Assembly: GCF_030272615.1 (NCBI RefSeq)
Contig: NC_081412.1
Location: 687,020,583 to 687,078,582, forward strand
Source of the DNA: Cryptomeria japonica
Taxonomy: Eukaryota; Streptophyta; Pinopsida; Cupressales; Cupressaceae
DNA: 58,000 nt
Reading direction: 5' to 3'
Shown here: in pieces, positions 46,252-57,944 of the stretch
Layout of the letters: the number at the start of each line of letters is the position of its first letter
How positions within the stretch are numbered: position 1 is the stretch's first letter
Program-made: the position numbers and the translations under genes
Notes under the pieces: generated by a model
Databases searched by the model: none
What the model saw: the letters and a program-made list of their open reading frames with translations, nothing else
Told to the model about the DNA's origin: nothing

Positions 46252-47280
46252 ATGTTCTCCCAGTGTTCTATGTCTTCTTACATTCAAAAGTATGATATCC
46301 TTCTCCTCCACACTTAAAGCAAGTCCCTCTAAACACTCTCTTTTCTTGTCTTTTGTCATCTTTTCCATAACCCTCATTCCAGTAACTATCAGGTTCTCTT
46401 CTCTGATATAAATTTGTGTCATCCTTCTGGTATGAACTACCATCTTTACTTACTTCCTTGTCCTTGTTCTAATCTATACAAGTTCCTCTTCCTTCGGAAA
46501 ACCTTCCACCTCTACCTCTCTGTCTCTGCTCATGTCTTTTGTTCAACTTCTCTTCTTCTTTCAAGGCATATTGGTAAGCTTCCTCAACACTCTGCAACTT
46601 GATCAAACTGAGTTCATCCTATATAGACATCACCAATTCATTCAAATATCTCACAACTTGTTCAATCTCATCATCGACATGTCTGGATCTAATATTCAAC
46701 TTGTAGAATACTTCGGTATACTCCTTCACACTTGATTCTTTTGGCTTCAAGTTCTGCAACAGATTTTCTTGGTAATCAAATAGCATAAATTTTGATTTCA
46801 ACTTGGCAACCATCCGCTCCCATGAGTTGATCTTCTCTTTGCCTCTTCTCTTTCTATCAACCTGCAAATGTTCTCACCAAAGAGATGCATGACCTTTCAA
46901 TCAAGTACATGCATATTTCACCTTCCTTTCTTTCGCGGTGTTCTCAAAATCAAAATACTTCTCCATCTCCAAGATCTAATCCATCAATTCATTTGAATCC
47001 AACTTGCCATCATACTCTAGTGGGTAAAATGTGGTTTGGTGTTCGCCCTACTCAAAACCCTCAAGAACCTTTCCTCATTCAAATAAATTGCCGGTGTATT
47101 TTCTACTGGTTCTACTGGTGCTTCTTCTTCTTCATATTCGCTCACAAATTCAATATGTCAACCTCTTCATTGGGTTGTTTCAATAGCTTTTAATCGAGCT
47201 GCAATTCCTCTCAACATTTCTGTCACAGCAGGGTCTGCATTCCCATGCGCTCCACCATTCTTATTTCATCTTCGTGCCAT
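46252..47280 (-). pseudogene. Chromovirus gag
   Basis: The probable start is ATG 47280 (MARR, then a stop). The region up to 46870 is decayed. From 46867: INSWERMVAKLKSKFM, YTEVFYKLNIRS and VVRYLNELVMSI, which is a Retrotrans_gag core (SWxxMKxxL...F.P). After stops it gives an Arg-rich linker and CFKCGGEGYHTFEC, a knuckle with the Gly-His pair displaced by a Tyr. A frame change lies near 46440. Confidence 0.82.
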
Positions 47281-47375
47281 CTTCACACCAGTCCTCTGTA
47301 GCTGGAGGTTGAATCCACAATTCGCCACCCCACAATAAAATCTTCAGGACAACGCAATCTCTAGAATGAAATCTC

Positions 47376-47387
47376 TCTCTGATACCA
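47376..47387 (-). other. Primer binding site of the chromovirus
   Basis: TCTCTGATACCA on the plus strand, TGGTATCAGAGA in element orientation, 2 nt from the LTR at 47390. Met-tRNA type. Confidence 0.92.
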
Positions 47388-47389
47388 CT

Positions 47390-48175
47390 TGGTGTAGACA
47401 TGGTTAGGAGGGACCTCAATGAGATCTATTTGGACCATGCAACAAGAGTAAACACAACAAAAGAAATACAAGATGATGGAGGCAATGCAAAATTGATTGA
47501 TTATATCATAAAAAAACTATTTACAATATGTTGGCAACATGCGGGCTACTAGATTTGGCTCACTAGCCTGATACAAACATGCTCAATTACATTCTTCGTC
47601 AATACCGAATTTTTTAACCTCAAGATAGATCTTTCTCGGTCCTAACTTCTTGCTACTACAAGCTTAATTACATTGATTTATATGGTCTAGAGGGATCTGG
47701 TTGGCCCAAGAAGAATCAAACAATGATAAACATGATGAAATGTGTAAAACCACCAGGTTGGCCTTTGCCAATGAAAATACCCCAAAAAATCCAAAGGAAG
47801 AAGTGTGGATCAGAGAGAAGGTCGGCCACACACCAAGGAATGCTAGAAACAACGAACTAGAGCTCCGCAAGCTATGGAAAGGATCTGCAAGATTCGCCTA
47901 TAGCGAATAGGTCCAAGTAGTTCCGAGGTTCTAAGCCAGAAAACTATATCAAAATCCGGAAGCGACAAATTGCCAGAAAATAATCCAAACATCTTGTGGC
48001 TTAGGAATAAGGAAGATTACCATGCTTACAAACAAAATCCAGCTCCGCAAGATCCGATGAGCAAAGACAAGAAAATGCAAAAAGAAATGTTGAAACTGCA
48101 AAAATAGAAAACAAACTGAAAGAAATGTTTTTGGTTGATGCAAGATTGCCAAGAAATGGGGATGCTCCTACATCA
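47390..48175 (-). repeat. Chromovirus 5' LTR (uninterrupted)
   Basis: Starts TGGTGTAGACATGGTTAGGA and ends GATGCTCCTACATCA, 786 bp. It serves as the reference that shows where the solo LTR split the other copy. Confidence 0.94.
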
Positions 48176-48367
48176 TAAGATACCTCACAAACTGATCATT
48201 CAATTACTTCCATTCATTCATTATTCTCGTGCTTACATCCTTACTCTATTTAGTCTCCAACAAAAACATTAGGTCAGATTTTCTATGGTCAAGTTAATGC
48301 TTAACCAGGTGGCATTTGCTAGGGGCATTGATGCCCCTAGCTTTCCATGCTATGAAATTAATTGCAT
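48176..48367 (-). pseudogene. LINE endonuclease, N-terminal part
   Basis: On the minus strand it reads INFIAWKARGINAPSK (family ISWNxRGLNxPxK; here the Asn of WN is Lys), then KSDLMFLLETK (family xPDIxxLQETK, the metal-binding Glu kept) and SKDVSTRIMNEWK, before the chromovirus edge at 48175. The downstream part of the endonuclease is missing here. The 23233-23780 fragment begins about 50 residues further on. Confidence 0.82.
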
Positions 48368-50298
48368 CTTAGGAAGGACAATCTCCTTCCTGAATCTTAG
48401 TTTCCTCTACCCTTTAGCATTAGTAGCAATATCCAAATTTGTTTTCTTACATTTTGGTCTCCTCTTCTTTTTGGGTTTGATGTTTGGTGTTTTCATCTTG
48501 GATTGGGATTGTTTGATACTTCTTTCTGTTAGGAGATCCCCTTCGTCATCCTCATAGCTCTCATCTAATTTTGAGTCTGAGTCCATGGTATCTTCTTCTA
48601 CTGGTTCATGATTGGAATTCCTTATTTATTATTTTAGTGAGGTGATATCCTTGGTGGGCTCTACATTAGTGATTCAATTTCAGTTCATCTTGCTTTGTCA
48701 GTTCATCTACCTCACTTTCCAAAGTGCATTATTTTTCTTGAATGGTGCAGTCTTCTCTTGTATTCTCTACTTTGCACTCATTCTATTGAGGTCTAATTTG
48801 TTCCCTTTCTATAGTGGGATCCAATATGTCATTTTCTTCCATAATATTTTTTACCTTCGATCCCAAGATGTCTTTTTATGGTTCTAGGGGGTTTTTTAAA
48901 GTGGTTTTGTCTAGTTTACACTATTTTTCTTTGCTCATGTTGAATTCAACATATGATCCTTAGCAGCTGATGATTCCCCTATGAAAAAGTATTATCTTTA
49001 TCCATCTAAATTTTTGTCTAATCCCAATTCATATTGATATGCCTTATTAGTTTTCACCATTATCCAACATTCTAAGCGATCACGGCCTTTTGATTTATAT
49101 TTAGAACATAAAACTAAGTGATCCCCCTTTCTATTTTTCGACACCACACACCCCAATCAGTGTGAAATTAAATCTCTTTCAAGAGTGGAGGGAAAGGTGT
49201 TAGACTAAGGCATATTCTAGCATATGTCCCAAAACACATATCCTCCATTTTCTATCAACTTATATTTACAATCCAAGTTTTCTCCCAATCTCGGCTATGA
49301 TATCCTCCTCCCAATATTCAATGGGGAGATTATATAGGAAGTGGCCTAGCATTTATCTTGTGCTTCCATGGATTAAAATTTGGGATGCAATATTTAAAGT
49401 AAACTCTGATTCCTTCTAATAAATATGGTCCATTGTTCATTGCTTTCTACTTTTTTTATTAGAGGGAAATTATACCAATAAATATCTATTGGGTAATGCA
49501 CGAATTAACACATTCTCCCCCCAATTTTCCTTGCACCAATTTCTTATTTTGTCGATTTCTTTCCATTTGCCTTTTCAATTAATAAACAATCCTACTTCTT
49601 ATAGTATGGCTACCAAGTTTTTTATTTGACTTCCTTCTATGAAAATATAATATTTTGCTAGAGAATTATTAGGGTTTTGAGGCATACCTTTTAATTTTTC
49701 CTAATTATTGTATCATCCACCTTCTAAGACCAACTTTCATTTCCCTTTCCAGAGCTTACTTTATTGAGATCCTCTCTTGAAATTTCCCCCAAAGTAGTTT
49801 TTAGATTTCCATTTACTGGAATCATTCACCCAATTTTTATTATCTTCTTGAAACCTTCCATACACATGGTTCTTAAATCCATTCTAATAAAGGTTTTTTG
49901 TGATTTGACCATGAAACCCTTGAGCTGAGGGATTATTTTGGGGGACCCACACATATTCCTTTTTTAGCTTTCTCAATTTTGTATGATGCAACTTAGATTG
50001 TAGTAATCTTGTGTCAATCGAGTTGGATCTCCAATAGGTATTGTCTCCCACTAGTGGCTACTTTCTCCTACTACCCTTGAGGTGTATGTTTGGTTCATGT
50101 TTAAACATTTGTCCCACCACCCCTATTCAAAAACCTATTGTGTGATATGCTCATTCCCACTTGTTCTACCTCTCCTTCTGGTATTCTCCTCACTCGATAG
50201 TTCCAAATCTTCAACATCTCCCAGGCTCTACCCTCCAAGTCTCCTACTTTCCTCTGTTCATTGTCTCCTTCGCTTACCATATTTTTCTCCATTAACAA
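48368..50298 (-). pseudogene. LINE ORF1 (DUF4283-type RNA-binding protein), decayed
   Basis: Start at 50298 (MLMEKNMVSEGDNE). In order on the minus strand: a WSNHKKPLLEWI block near 49900; NNGPYLLEGIRVYF and IPNFNPWKHKINARPLP near 49400; LYNLPIEYWEEDIIAEIG near 49310 (the DUF4283/LINE ORF1 signature LxxLPxxxW); a CGVEKxKGDH...C remnant of a zinc knuckle near 49130; and an acidic, then Lys-rich, C-terminus near 48430-48600. Many stops and frame changes. In an intact LINE, ORF1 binds the element RNA. Confidence 0.78.
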
Positions 50299-50440
50299 AC
50301 AAATATAGTAAAAATATTAAAAACATAATTATTATTTGTATTTACAAATAAACTATCAAAATTATTATAACTTGTACTTTAATTTATTATTTTACAATTA
50401 TTAAAAATAAATTCTAGTAAATAGTGTCATTATTAATATG
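50299..50440. other. AT-rich spacer upstream of the LINE
   Basis: Mostly A/T words such as AATATTAAAAACATAATTATT. It includes the probable 5' edge of the LINE. Nothing else seen. Confidence 0.4.
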
Positions 50441-51070
50441 TGAGTAAAAGGGGCAAATAGGGGAAACAAAAAATTCCTTCTCCTAAGAAGATGAGGACAC
50501 AACTAAGATGCAATTGAGAATTGAGGAAATAAACATAGAGAAGGAAATAACTCTGAATAAAAAAGATGAGGAGGTCAAGGATGCTATTGGCACTAACCCC
50601 GGAAGGTCCAACGGACTTGTGAGGCATCCCTCGACTAAAGACAATGTGGTGGTAAATATTTATACTAGTAATGATGAGATTTCAAACACTAAGGAAGACT
50701 ATGATGAAACTGGGGAGGATGGGGAAAGTTTTGAAAATATTATATAAGTAATAAATCTAAGAGCACCAACTTACATGAGCCTAACAACACTAAGACTAAC
50801 CTGACAGACTTGCATGCTAATGCCCATGCACGTACCAAATGTGATACCACTACTGAATTTGCAGAGCTTGGGGTTAATGTGATAGGCCTAGAAAATAAGT
50901 TGATGAGCATGTCAAAATTTATCTCAAAAGTGACGTACAAATCAAACACCACTCTTTGTTTCTTATGAGACAAGGAGCTTGTGAAAGATGGTAACAAGAA
51001 TGGGAAGCATAAGGAATTGTTCAAGTTCCTTACTAAAGATTGGGGCCAAATCTTTGGCTAACCCCTTGTT
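50441..51070 (+). pseudogene. ORF fragment, unclassified, related to 51640-52285
   Basis: Reads MQLRIEEINIEKEIT, acidic stretches, then in another frame a block ending KELFKFLTKDWGQIFG and a stop near 51060. The minus-strand fragment at 51640-52285 ends in the similar KELFKFLTEDWNNVLK and a stop. Downstream a run ending GCTCGCCGTCAAAAAAAG (51194-51211) resembles a short-tailed retroposon end. Family not recognised. Confidence 0.5.
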
Positions 51071-51639
51071 GTCTGATGTTTGTGTTTTTTTGTTTTGATC
51101 GCTTATGGTCTATGTGAATTTTTTCATTACATACTTTTAAGACTATTTTTGATATTAAGACTCTTATGTATTATTAATGGCTTGTTGAACTGGCTCGCCG
51201 TCAAAAAAAGTGTTATAGGATCAACACCCTTATTTTGATCCTTTATATATCAAAAACATAATTTTGATTATTTAAAAAATGTGATTACTTAAATATATGA
51301 TTCTATTATAAATTATAAAAGACACTGCAAACCAAATTTCATCTCAATATAGCTTCTTTTTCACTAGTACTTTAAATTGTTAAGCTTATTTGTAACTCAT
51401 ACTTTTATTTTGATATATGTTTATTCTACAAATGTCATTCACATTATTTTTTGTAATATAGTTAAAATAATTGTATTTCATAATTTAAGTAATTATTAAA
51501 TTTATTTCTTATTATAAGTTGTTGAGTTTTTTATATTAGAAGTAGCAAAACAATGGTGTTGGCCCTTTACACTAACAACCCATAGGCAACATTAACAACA
51601 TAAAACACACATGCAACCAACACACTTACAACATATAAA
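51071..51639. other. AT-rich spacer between two inverted related fragments
   Basis: No gene. It contains GGATCA...TGATCC (51219-51242), a short inverted repeat. Elsewhere it is AT-rich sequence with no strong structure. Confidence 0.4.
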
Positions 51640-52285
51640 AAAAAAGCTTAAAATTCTTAACAAGATACTTAAAGCAATAAAAATCCTTAGTAGAATATAA
51701 TGAAAGACCTAAAAAACTAAAATCAGCCAACTAGTGGCTATTTGAGTACATTGTTCCAATCTTCAGTGAGGAACTTAAAGAGTTCCTTATAATTACTTCT
51801 TTTGCATCAGGCATAGGGAGGTGGTCGAGATATGCATCACCCGTATGCTAAACTAGGAGAAACTAACCAACTTCTACTCCATCTCCAACACTATCTTCTT
51901 CAGGGCCTCTGAGTCCTTCATGGTATTTCTACAATTAGCATAGTTGAATGTGCTCCTCCCTTGGTGAGTCTCCTCTTCATCTGACATAGCTTTGTGAGCT
52001 AGGTCCAAACGTTCATTTTTACCACTATCATTACGCATTGAACTATCACTATTGGAACTAGTCAAACTCTCATCCTTCCTCATGTCCTCTACAACATTTT
52101 CCTCATTTTTCAACATCATCATTATCATAAGAAATGTCCACCTCTTTCAATTCTTCATCATAGTCAACCATTTTTTTCCTTTGTTTTTCCTAATTGTACA
52201 CCCAACCAATCTATTAGAGCATCTATTATTGGAACTCCCTCTCTTGCTATCATCTTCACACACCTCCACCTTTGCATAACTAAGA
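51640..52285 (-). pseudogene. ORF fragment, inverted relative of 50441-51070
   Basis: Minus strand: an acidic, Ser-rich stretch (SLTSSNSDSSMRNDSG), then ALKKIVLEMEVEVG, a frame change, and KELFKFLTEDWNNVLK with stop near 51745. The shared C-terminal block shows common origin with the plus-strand fragment. Unknown function, probably non-LTR retroposon-derived. Confidence 0.5.
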
Positions 52286-54320
52286 ACCTCCTCGATGGTT
52301 ATCATGGTTTTTTGATAAAGGGGAAGGTCTCTGGGGTTTGATTTTCTTGTCTATAGTGGAGGGGGAAGCCACCTATTTGGGAATACAAAGACCAACTACC
52401 AATCTGTCATGGGTTGGGATACTAGGGGAGTTAAGACAAGATAGGGTTATGGTGGCAATTGGGATTTGTAGGTCTTTATTTTTACTAGTGCTCAAGGAAT
52501 CAAGGATAGTAGCAATTGGGGGAATCAAGGAATCGATATTGTTATGTTACTTTTCATTTAGTTTTATGCTTATTTTGAGAAAAAAGATAATATATATACA
52601 TGATGATAATGAGATAATTTTGTGTAAAATTGAGTTTGAGATAACCTTATGTATATCAACTTATCTTATTCTTATGTGTAAATGACCCAATACATTTGGT
52701 CTATCTATTTAAGTAGCCTCCTCAACCATACATTTATCCCCATGTAGCCAATATTTATCATGATATTCTTTGTCTTTTGTTCCTAGGTGAGTTTCCAATC
52801 ACCAGGTCATCCTTGCAAGCATAAACCCAACTTTTTCTAAAGTAAATTTAAAAAGTTAAATTTGGTTGGATAACTTCCTTTACCTATTCCACCCATGGAT
52901 GACAAAAAAATATTTTCATAATTTGATGGAATGTGTTATTATTTAAAAATCCATTGCATTCAATCAAATAATCTCTTAACTCATTTTTAAACAATCACTT
53001 TGGACCATTTTAAGAGTACTTAATGTAAACACATTTGGTTTTGGCATTATAAAAAAGTAAAGAGTATGCACTCTATGAAATTTCCACCATCTTTAATTGT
53101 TTCTATTGTCAATGTCTTGGTTAAGGAAAAGAGACCTTACTATTTAATCATATGACAAGTTATCCAAGTTATTAATCAATGTTGTCAACCAATAAATTCT
53201 AAATATAGGTATTAGAAAATCATCTATTAGGTTGTATAAAGGACAAACTAAATAACCATCTTACCATGTTCTCATTATCATTTTGTAAATAATTTGTACA
53301 CTTGTTAAATGATCAATAATACATTTATTTTATTCACATTGAATGACTCGTGCTTAGTTGCATGTATATAATTGATCCTAGGTAACCATTTAATAAATGC
53401 TTATTCATATTTTAATTTTGATGAACCCAATTGATCTTACATTTAACTTATTTTTCCTTCCTCAAGTTTATTGTATAAAATTATATTTTTAAAATCTCTA
53501 TGTTCTTTAATTCTATCATATTTTTTAATACAATTTCTCCTATTATTTTTATCATATATTTTTTAATATTTGATCTAGAGTTTGGTGGTTTCTCTTAGTA
53601 CCTATATTTCACTCATCTTTCTCACCCTTATTTTTTACTTTAATGTTATATTGTTTCTCCTATTTTGTGTTCAGTTTCATTCCTTTATTTGGTCATGTCA
53701 TTTTCTATGCCTAAGGATGCTTGTACACTAAATATTTTATTTAGAAGAAAATTTTGACTATGCCCTTCCCATCTAGTAATATTTTTATCAAGTTGATGAT
53801 GTACATATTAAGATAAACTTAGGTGACCAAGAGGATCATGATCATCATGCCTATTTGGCTCAAAATATGTTCATCTCATAATTAAAGCTTGAATAAATAC
53901 AAATTTCATCAATGAGAATCTTCTAATAAATTAACCAACCTCTTCTATAAGTCACTAGTAGATTATCCTCATTGACATGAAAATATTGATTAACTTTATA
54001 TTCTTAATGAGGTTTCCTAGTGGTTTGATGCCAATCCATCTTCTTTGTTGAATCCTAACCCTACCACCTACATAGACACTACTACCATTTCCCCTAGTCG
54101 TGGATATAACACTTCCACCCTTATTACCTAATTTACTACTAGCTTGTCTCAAAGTTAAACCCAACCATTAATCACCCATAGTACTATCTATTTTGCATCT
54201 ATCATCCCACCTATATCCTTTTCTATATAAACTAGCCTTACACCTTCTACCCATGTTGCATACATTATTCTTCCTCCCCACACCTTTACCACTCATACTA
54301 TGAAAAACTCTACTCATGAC
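52286..54320. other. Unclassified AT-rich sequence
   Basis: No ORF with recognisable motifs. 52338-52685 is open on the plus strand, but its composition is unremarkable. 54050-54320 is C/T-rich on the plus strand, encoding a Gly/Ser-rich but unrecognised minus frame (53955-54164). Probably old transposon debris. Confidence 0.35.
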
Positions 54321-55104
54321 TTACTTTATATGTATGTTTTATCATGTTGGATGTACATAATGATATTATGAGGATATGCATGTATTTACCTATGTCGTAT
54401 AGATGATGATGTATTATGATGATTATGTGCTAACCTATGTGGATGTAGGATGCATGTTATATGATATGCTTATATATGCATGATTAATATGCGGTGATGC
54501 AGGATGGATTCTAATGCAATGCATTCCCATATTATTTTTGGTGTGTCATTATATTCAGCCAGATAGCGCAGGACTACATGAGATGAAGGTCAAAGGGGAA
54601 GCAATGGAAGGAATGATGGAAGGTAGAAGATATGAGGGTGATGAGATCTTGTAAATTTATCGTCATCAAGCTTATTATGACAAATGATTATGACCATCCA
54701 GATGTGTTTTTGAACTAGATATTCAGCATACCATTTGCATGGAGATAAGACACTTTCAAACAAGGAATTCCCCTGTTCACACTAGACTCATTATGTCCTC
54801 AATAGTCACAACCCACTATGTGCAGGAATCGTGTATCAATCTATTCAAAATCCTAAACACATAAATGAGACAAATTATTGAAAGCAAATTAAAAAAATGA
54901 AATACAAATTCAACCTTCCTAGTAGTGTCCCATTGTTCTCTATCTCCAAGGATTCTTCAAGTCATGCTTGCTCTTAGATTATGATGCACTTGACTTTCAA
55001 AATGACAACCTAGAGAATGATTGCTAATTCTAAATGCAATTATCACTTCCTACACTACATGATAATGAACTATAATGATATGCAATTAAGATCTATATGA
55101 TATT

Positions 55105-55297
55105 AAATGCTTCTATAATGATCTAAGTTAATAATGATGTTGTGCTATGAATTGAAAATGCTAAATTCTTATGCTAATATGATTCCTTGTTAAAAGTGAT
55201 TATGCTAACTTGATTCTAAAATGCTTCTAAAATGATTGAGATGAGTGTAGCAATGCTTCTAAAAGGAATTAGACTAAAAATGCTTCTAAAAATGGGT
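55105..55297. repeat. Interspersed AATGCTTCTAAAA motif, four to five copies
   Basis: AATGCTTCT followed by A/T-rich bases occurs near 55106, 55220, 55252 and 55289, with weaker relatives between. Spacing is irregular, so it is not a strict tandem array. It lies within the putative R/U5 of the minus-strand LTR. Confidence 0.6.
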
Positions 55298-55323
55298 GAG
55301 AGCTTGATTTGTGTAAATGAGAG

Positions 55324-55334
55324 CCTATTTATAG
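55324..55334 (-). promoter_or_regulatory. TATA box on the minus strand
   Basis: CCTATTTATAG on the plus strand reads CTATAAATAGG on the minus strand, a textbook plant TATA box. It is placed in the probable LTR. Confidence 0.55.
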
Positions 55335-56000
55335 ATTTTCCAAGGCTCTTGTCCTAGGTGGCAGAGATGGCCAATTTAGATTTGATTTCAAGAATTGAAT
55401 GGTTGGAGATGAGGAAGTTGGAGAGAAAAGTGGATCTTGATCCCTCAAGAGGAAACAAATTCTATGTGGAGGATGGAGAAGAGAGAGGAAGGCCAAGTTT
55501 CCTCAATTGGTTGAAGATGCCATGTGTCTCTTCCAAGTTTGTTAAAGATATTTGATTAATTAAATATTTAGGGATATTTAATTTCTCAATTTGTTGCAAG
55601 TGCCATGTGTCCATTTAGTTTGTTAAATTTGTGAGACACGTGTTTGTGTGGCATAGTAGGACAAACTGGCTAAATGATGTGGAAATGATCTTAGGATAAG
55701 AGGAATACATGTTATGAACCATATAAATAAATTAAATAATTTATTAATAGGTAGAGGAATTATTAATTAAACAACATGTATTTAATTAATTATCTCAAGC
55801 TAATTTTAAGTGTATACACCCACCATATCATCGAATGAGACATAGCATTACTAGAAAATAATCCACAAGCAACAATTAGGTAAACATGCCACATCCTGGC
55901 CACTCTAGTGAGTAGACATCCTTGAGAAGCATAGGAAACATATCACTAAAAGATTAAAAAATAAAAGACCTAAAACCAACAAACACTAAAATCCTCATGC

Positions 56001-56758
56001 CATGTGTTTAAAGTTTTTGATCTGGTCATAATGTTGATAGTATCATGATAAAGGATAGAAATTTAATAAGGCAAACAAAATCACCAATCCCGCTAGTCGA
56101 TCTACTCAAAAGATTAATTTTGTTGAAGCCCAAATATTGCCCATGTCTCATTTGAAACTGTCTCACTCCATGAAACATAGGGTTATTGTAGAGAAAAAAA
56201 AACTTTATTGTGGATCGACGATGCACGTGAACTTTATTATGGATCATGAGCAAAAAGAAGGAAGGTGTACAAGTGATGTTCCTCATAACATGTGATTTTG
56301 AGGATCCAATCTCACCACTAAGTTGAGGATATTCCTCCTATTGGGGATAGGTCTTGATTATTATGGGTGAAGAAAGGGTGACAAAGGTTTATTATGGAAG
56401 GTATATGACATTACGTAGAACAATGACAAACCATGATGGGGATGGAAAGGTTTTATTATGAAATGATAGGCTACAAGTGTGTGCAAAGTGAAAGGATGAT
56501 GTAGAATCCTGAAGGAGGAAGGAGAAAAGTCCCTAAACATGGTGTTGATTGCCCAATTTTTAGCATAATACTTGCCCAGGGTGCCACTGAAGTGGTTTTC
56601 ACCCTTAGATAGATTTATTTCTCTTTAATTTTTTCTAATTTTTTTTTTTTTTATGTCACGCAAGATGCTTGTTTCCTAGGTTTTCATCAAGGTGATGATT
56701 TTTTTTTTTGTTATTCTTTTATATGTTTTATTTTATTTTTAAGGGATTCTTTAAAGGA
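56001..56758 (-). other. 3' untranslated region of the Tat-like Gypsy
   Basis: Non-coding. Includes T-runs (56639-56652, 56700-56709) and repeated TTTATTATGG words (56229, 56386, 56450). Near 56570 the minus strand has a GGCACCCTGGGCAAG segment; no polypurine tract was confirmed. Confidence 0.4.
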
Positions 56759-57905
56759 CTAAGTGTATAATCTGCAAATGTGCATGTTGTTGATAGGATC
56801 TTCAAGTGGTTCATCTTTTAGAGTAGATAGCTAATATTGTCCAAAGCCATAGACTATTGTGATAGTGTAGGGGTCAAGCCAGTTGGGTTCAAATTTGCCT
56901 TGTTTCTCTCGATCTTGTTGATTCTTAGGATTTTGTTTGAGGACTAAGTTACCTACCTCAAATGTGTGAGGTTTGACCTTATGATTGTAACTTTGACTCA
57001 TGCATTTTTGGCATGCTCAAGACGATTGAAAGAATTTTGTCTATGCTCATCCAATAATTCCAAATCCTAAAGTCGAGAGACTCTCCAATCCTCATCACTG
57101 ATAAAATTTCACAAGGAGATCTACAAGGACATGCAACTCAATCTCAATGGGCAAGATAGCTTTAGTGTTGTAGACAAGTGAATATGGTGTGGTGCCAGTG
57201 GGAGTGCGAACACTTGTGGAGTTGGCCCATAAGGCAGGATTAAGTTATATATGCCAATCACGACCAACATCTTTGACTATCTTCTTGAGGATTTTTAGGA
57301 TAGTTTTGTTAAACGCCTTGACTTAACTATTGCATTAGGGATCATATGGACTGGAAAATGGTGTTGGAAATGTAAATTGTCACAATGCTCATGAAAATCC
57401 GGATTCTTGAAAGGACGCTTGTTATCCATGATGATGGAAAGGGGAACACCATACCAACATATAATGTAATTTAGGATAAATGTGGCAATCTTCTTTCTGA
57501 TGACTTGTGTGAGGGGAACTACTTCAATCCACTTCCTAAAATACTTAGTAGATCTTCTAATTAACTTATAGCCATTAGAGGATTGAGAGTGAATCTTACC
57601 CATGAGATTGAGTCCCCATTAACAAAAGGTCCAAGGTGTTGCAATTGGTTGTAGTTCCTATGATGGCGCATATACTAAGTCTCCATGAATTTGACGTTGC
57701 TTGCATTTTCTAACAAAGTGATAAGAATATTTCTTCATAGTGTGCCAGTAGTAACCAATCCTCATTAGTTTCTTAGCTAAGGTTGGACCACTAGAGTGAA
57801 CCCCACATATACCTTTGTGTACCTCCCACAATATTATTTGGACTTCCTCACACCTATAGTAAGTTCCTCATAATCTACTATGTTGTTTGTACAAGGGAAT
57901 GGTGA
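56759..57905 (-). pseudogene. Gypsy integrase, Tat/Ogre-like, decayed
   Basis: Zinc region: HKGICGVHSSGPTLAKKLM and GYYWHTMKKY, with KCKQRQIHGD where one Cys is now Arg. Core: YFRKWIEVVPLT (the usual Asp before Tyr is Lys), IIMDNKRPFKNPDF (second Asp kept), VKAFNKTILKIL (catalytic Glu now Lys), and DWHI. WANSTSVRTPTGTTPYSLVY and the C-terminus KVKPHTFEVGNLVL and GKFEPNWLDPY follow, ending LEDPINNMHICRLY and stop at 56759. At least two of three catalytic acids are lost. Frameshift near 57310. Confidence 0.9.
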
Positions 57906-57944
57906 TCTATATGATTTTGGAATACAATCTCTCTATGGTGTAAC

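Larger units (their letters stand above)
39448..48175 (-). mobile_element. Ty3/Gypsy chromovirus with a solo LTR inside its 3' LTR
   Basis: Minus-strand element. The right (5') LTR is 47390-48175. The left (3') LTR is 39448-42726, split by a solo LTR at 39473-41961. Internal order is PBS, gag, protease, reverse transcriptase, RNase H, integrase, chromodomain, the chromovirus order. Flanks are TAAGG (39443-39447) and TAAGA (48176-48180), a target duplication with one change if real. However, the left flank is Copia-2 and the right flank is LINE, so the site had been rearranged before or after insertion. Coding parts are spread over three frames. Confidence 0.88.
54321..56000 (-). repeat. Probable LTR of the Tat-like Gypsy (edges not resolved)
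   Basis: Lies downstream (to the left) of the minus-strand integrase, where its 3' LTR should be. It has a strong minus-strand TATA box (55324-55334) and, after it, a transcribed-looking region with repeated AATGCTTCTAAAA words. I could not find the second LTR in the window or clear TG/CA ends. Confidence 0.4.

Noticed and set aside
52338-52685. 115-codon plus-strand ORF as a gene
   Set aside because: No motif, no homologue within the window, and flanks look like decayed repeats.
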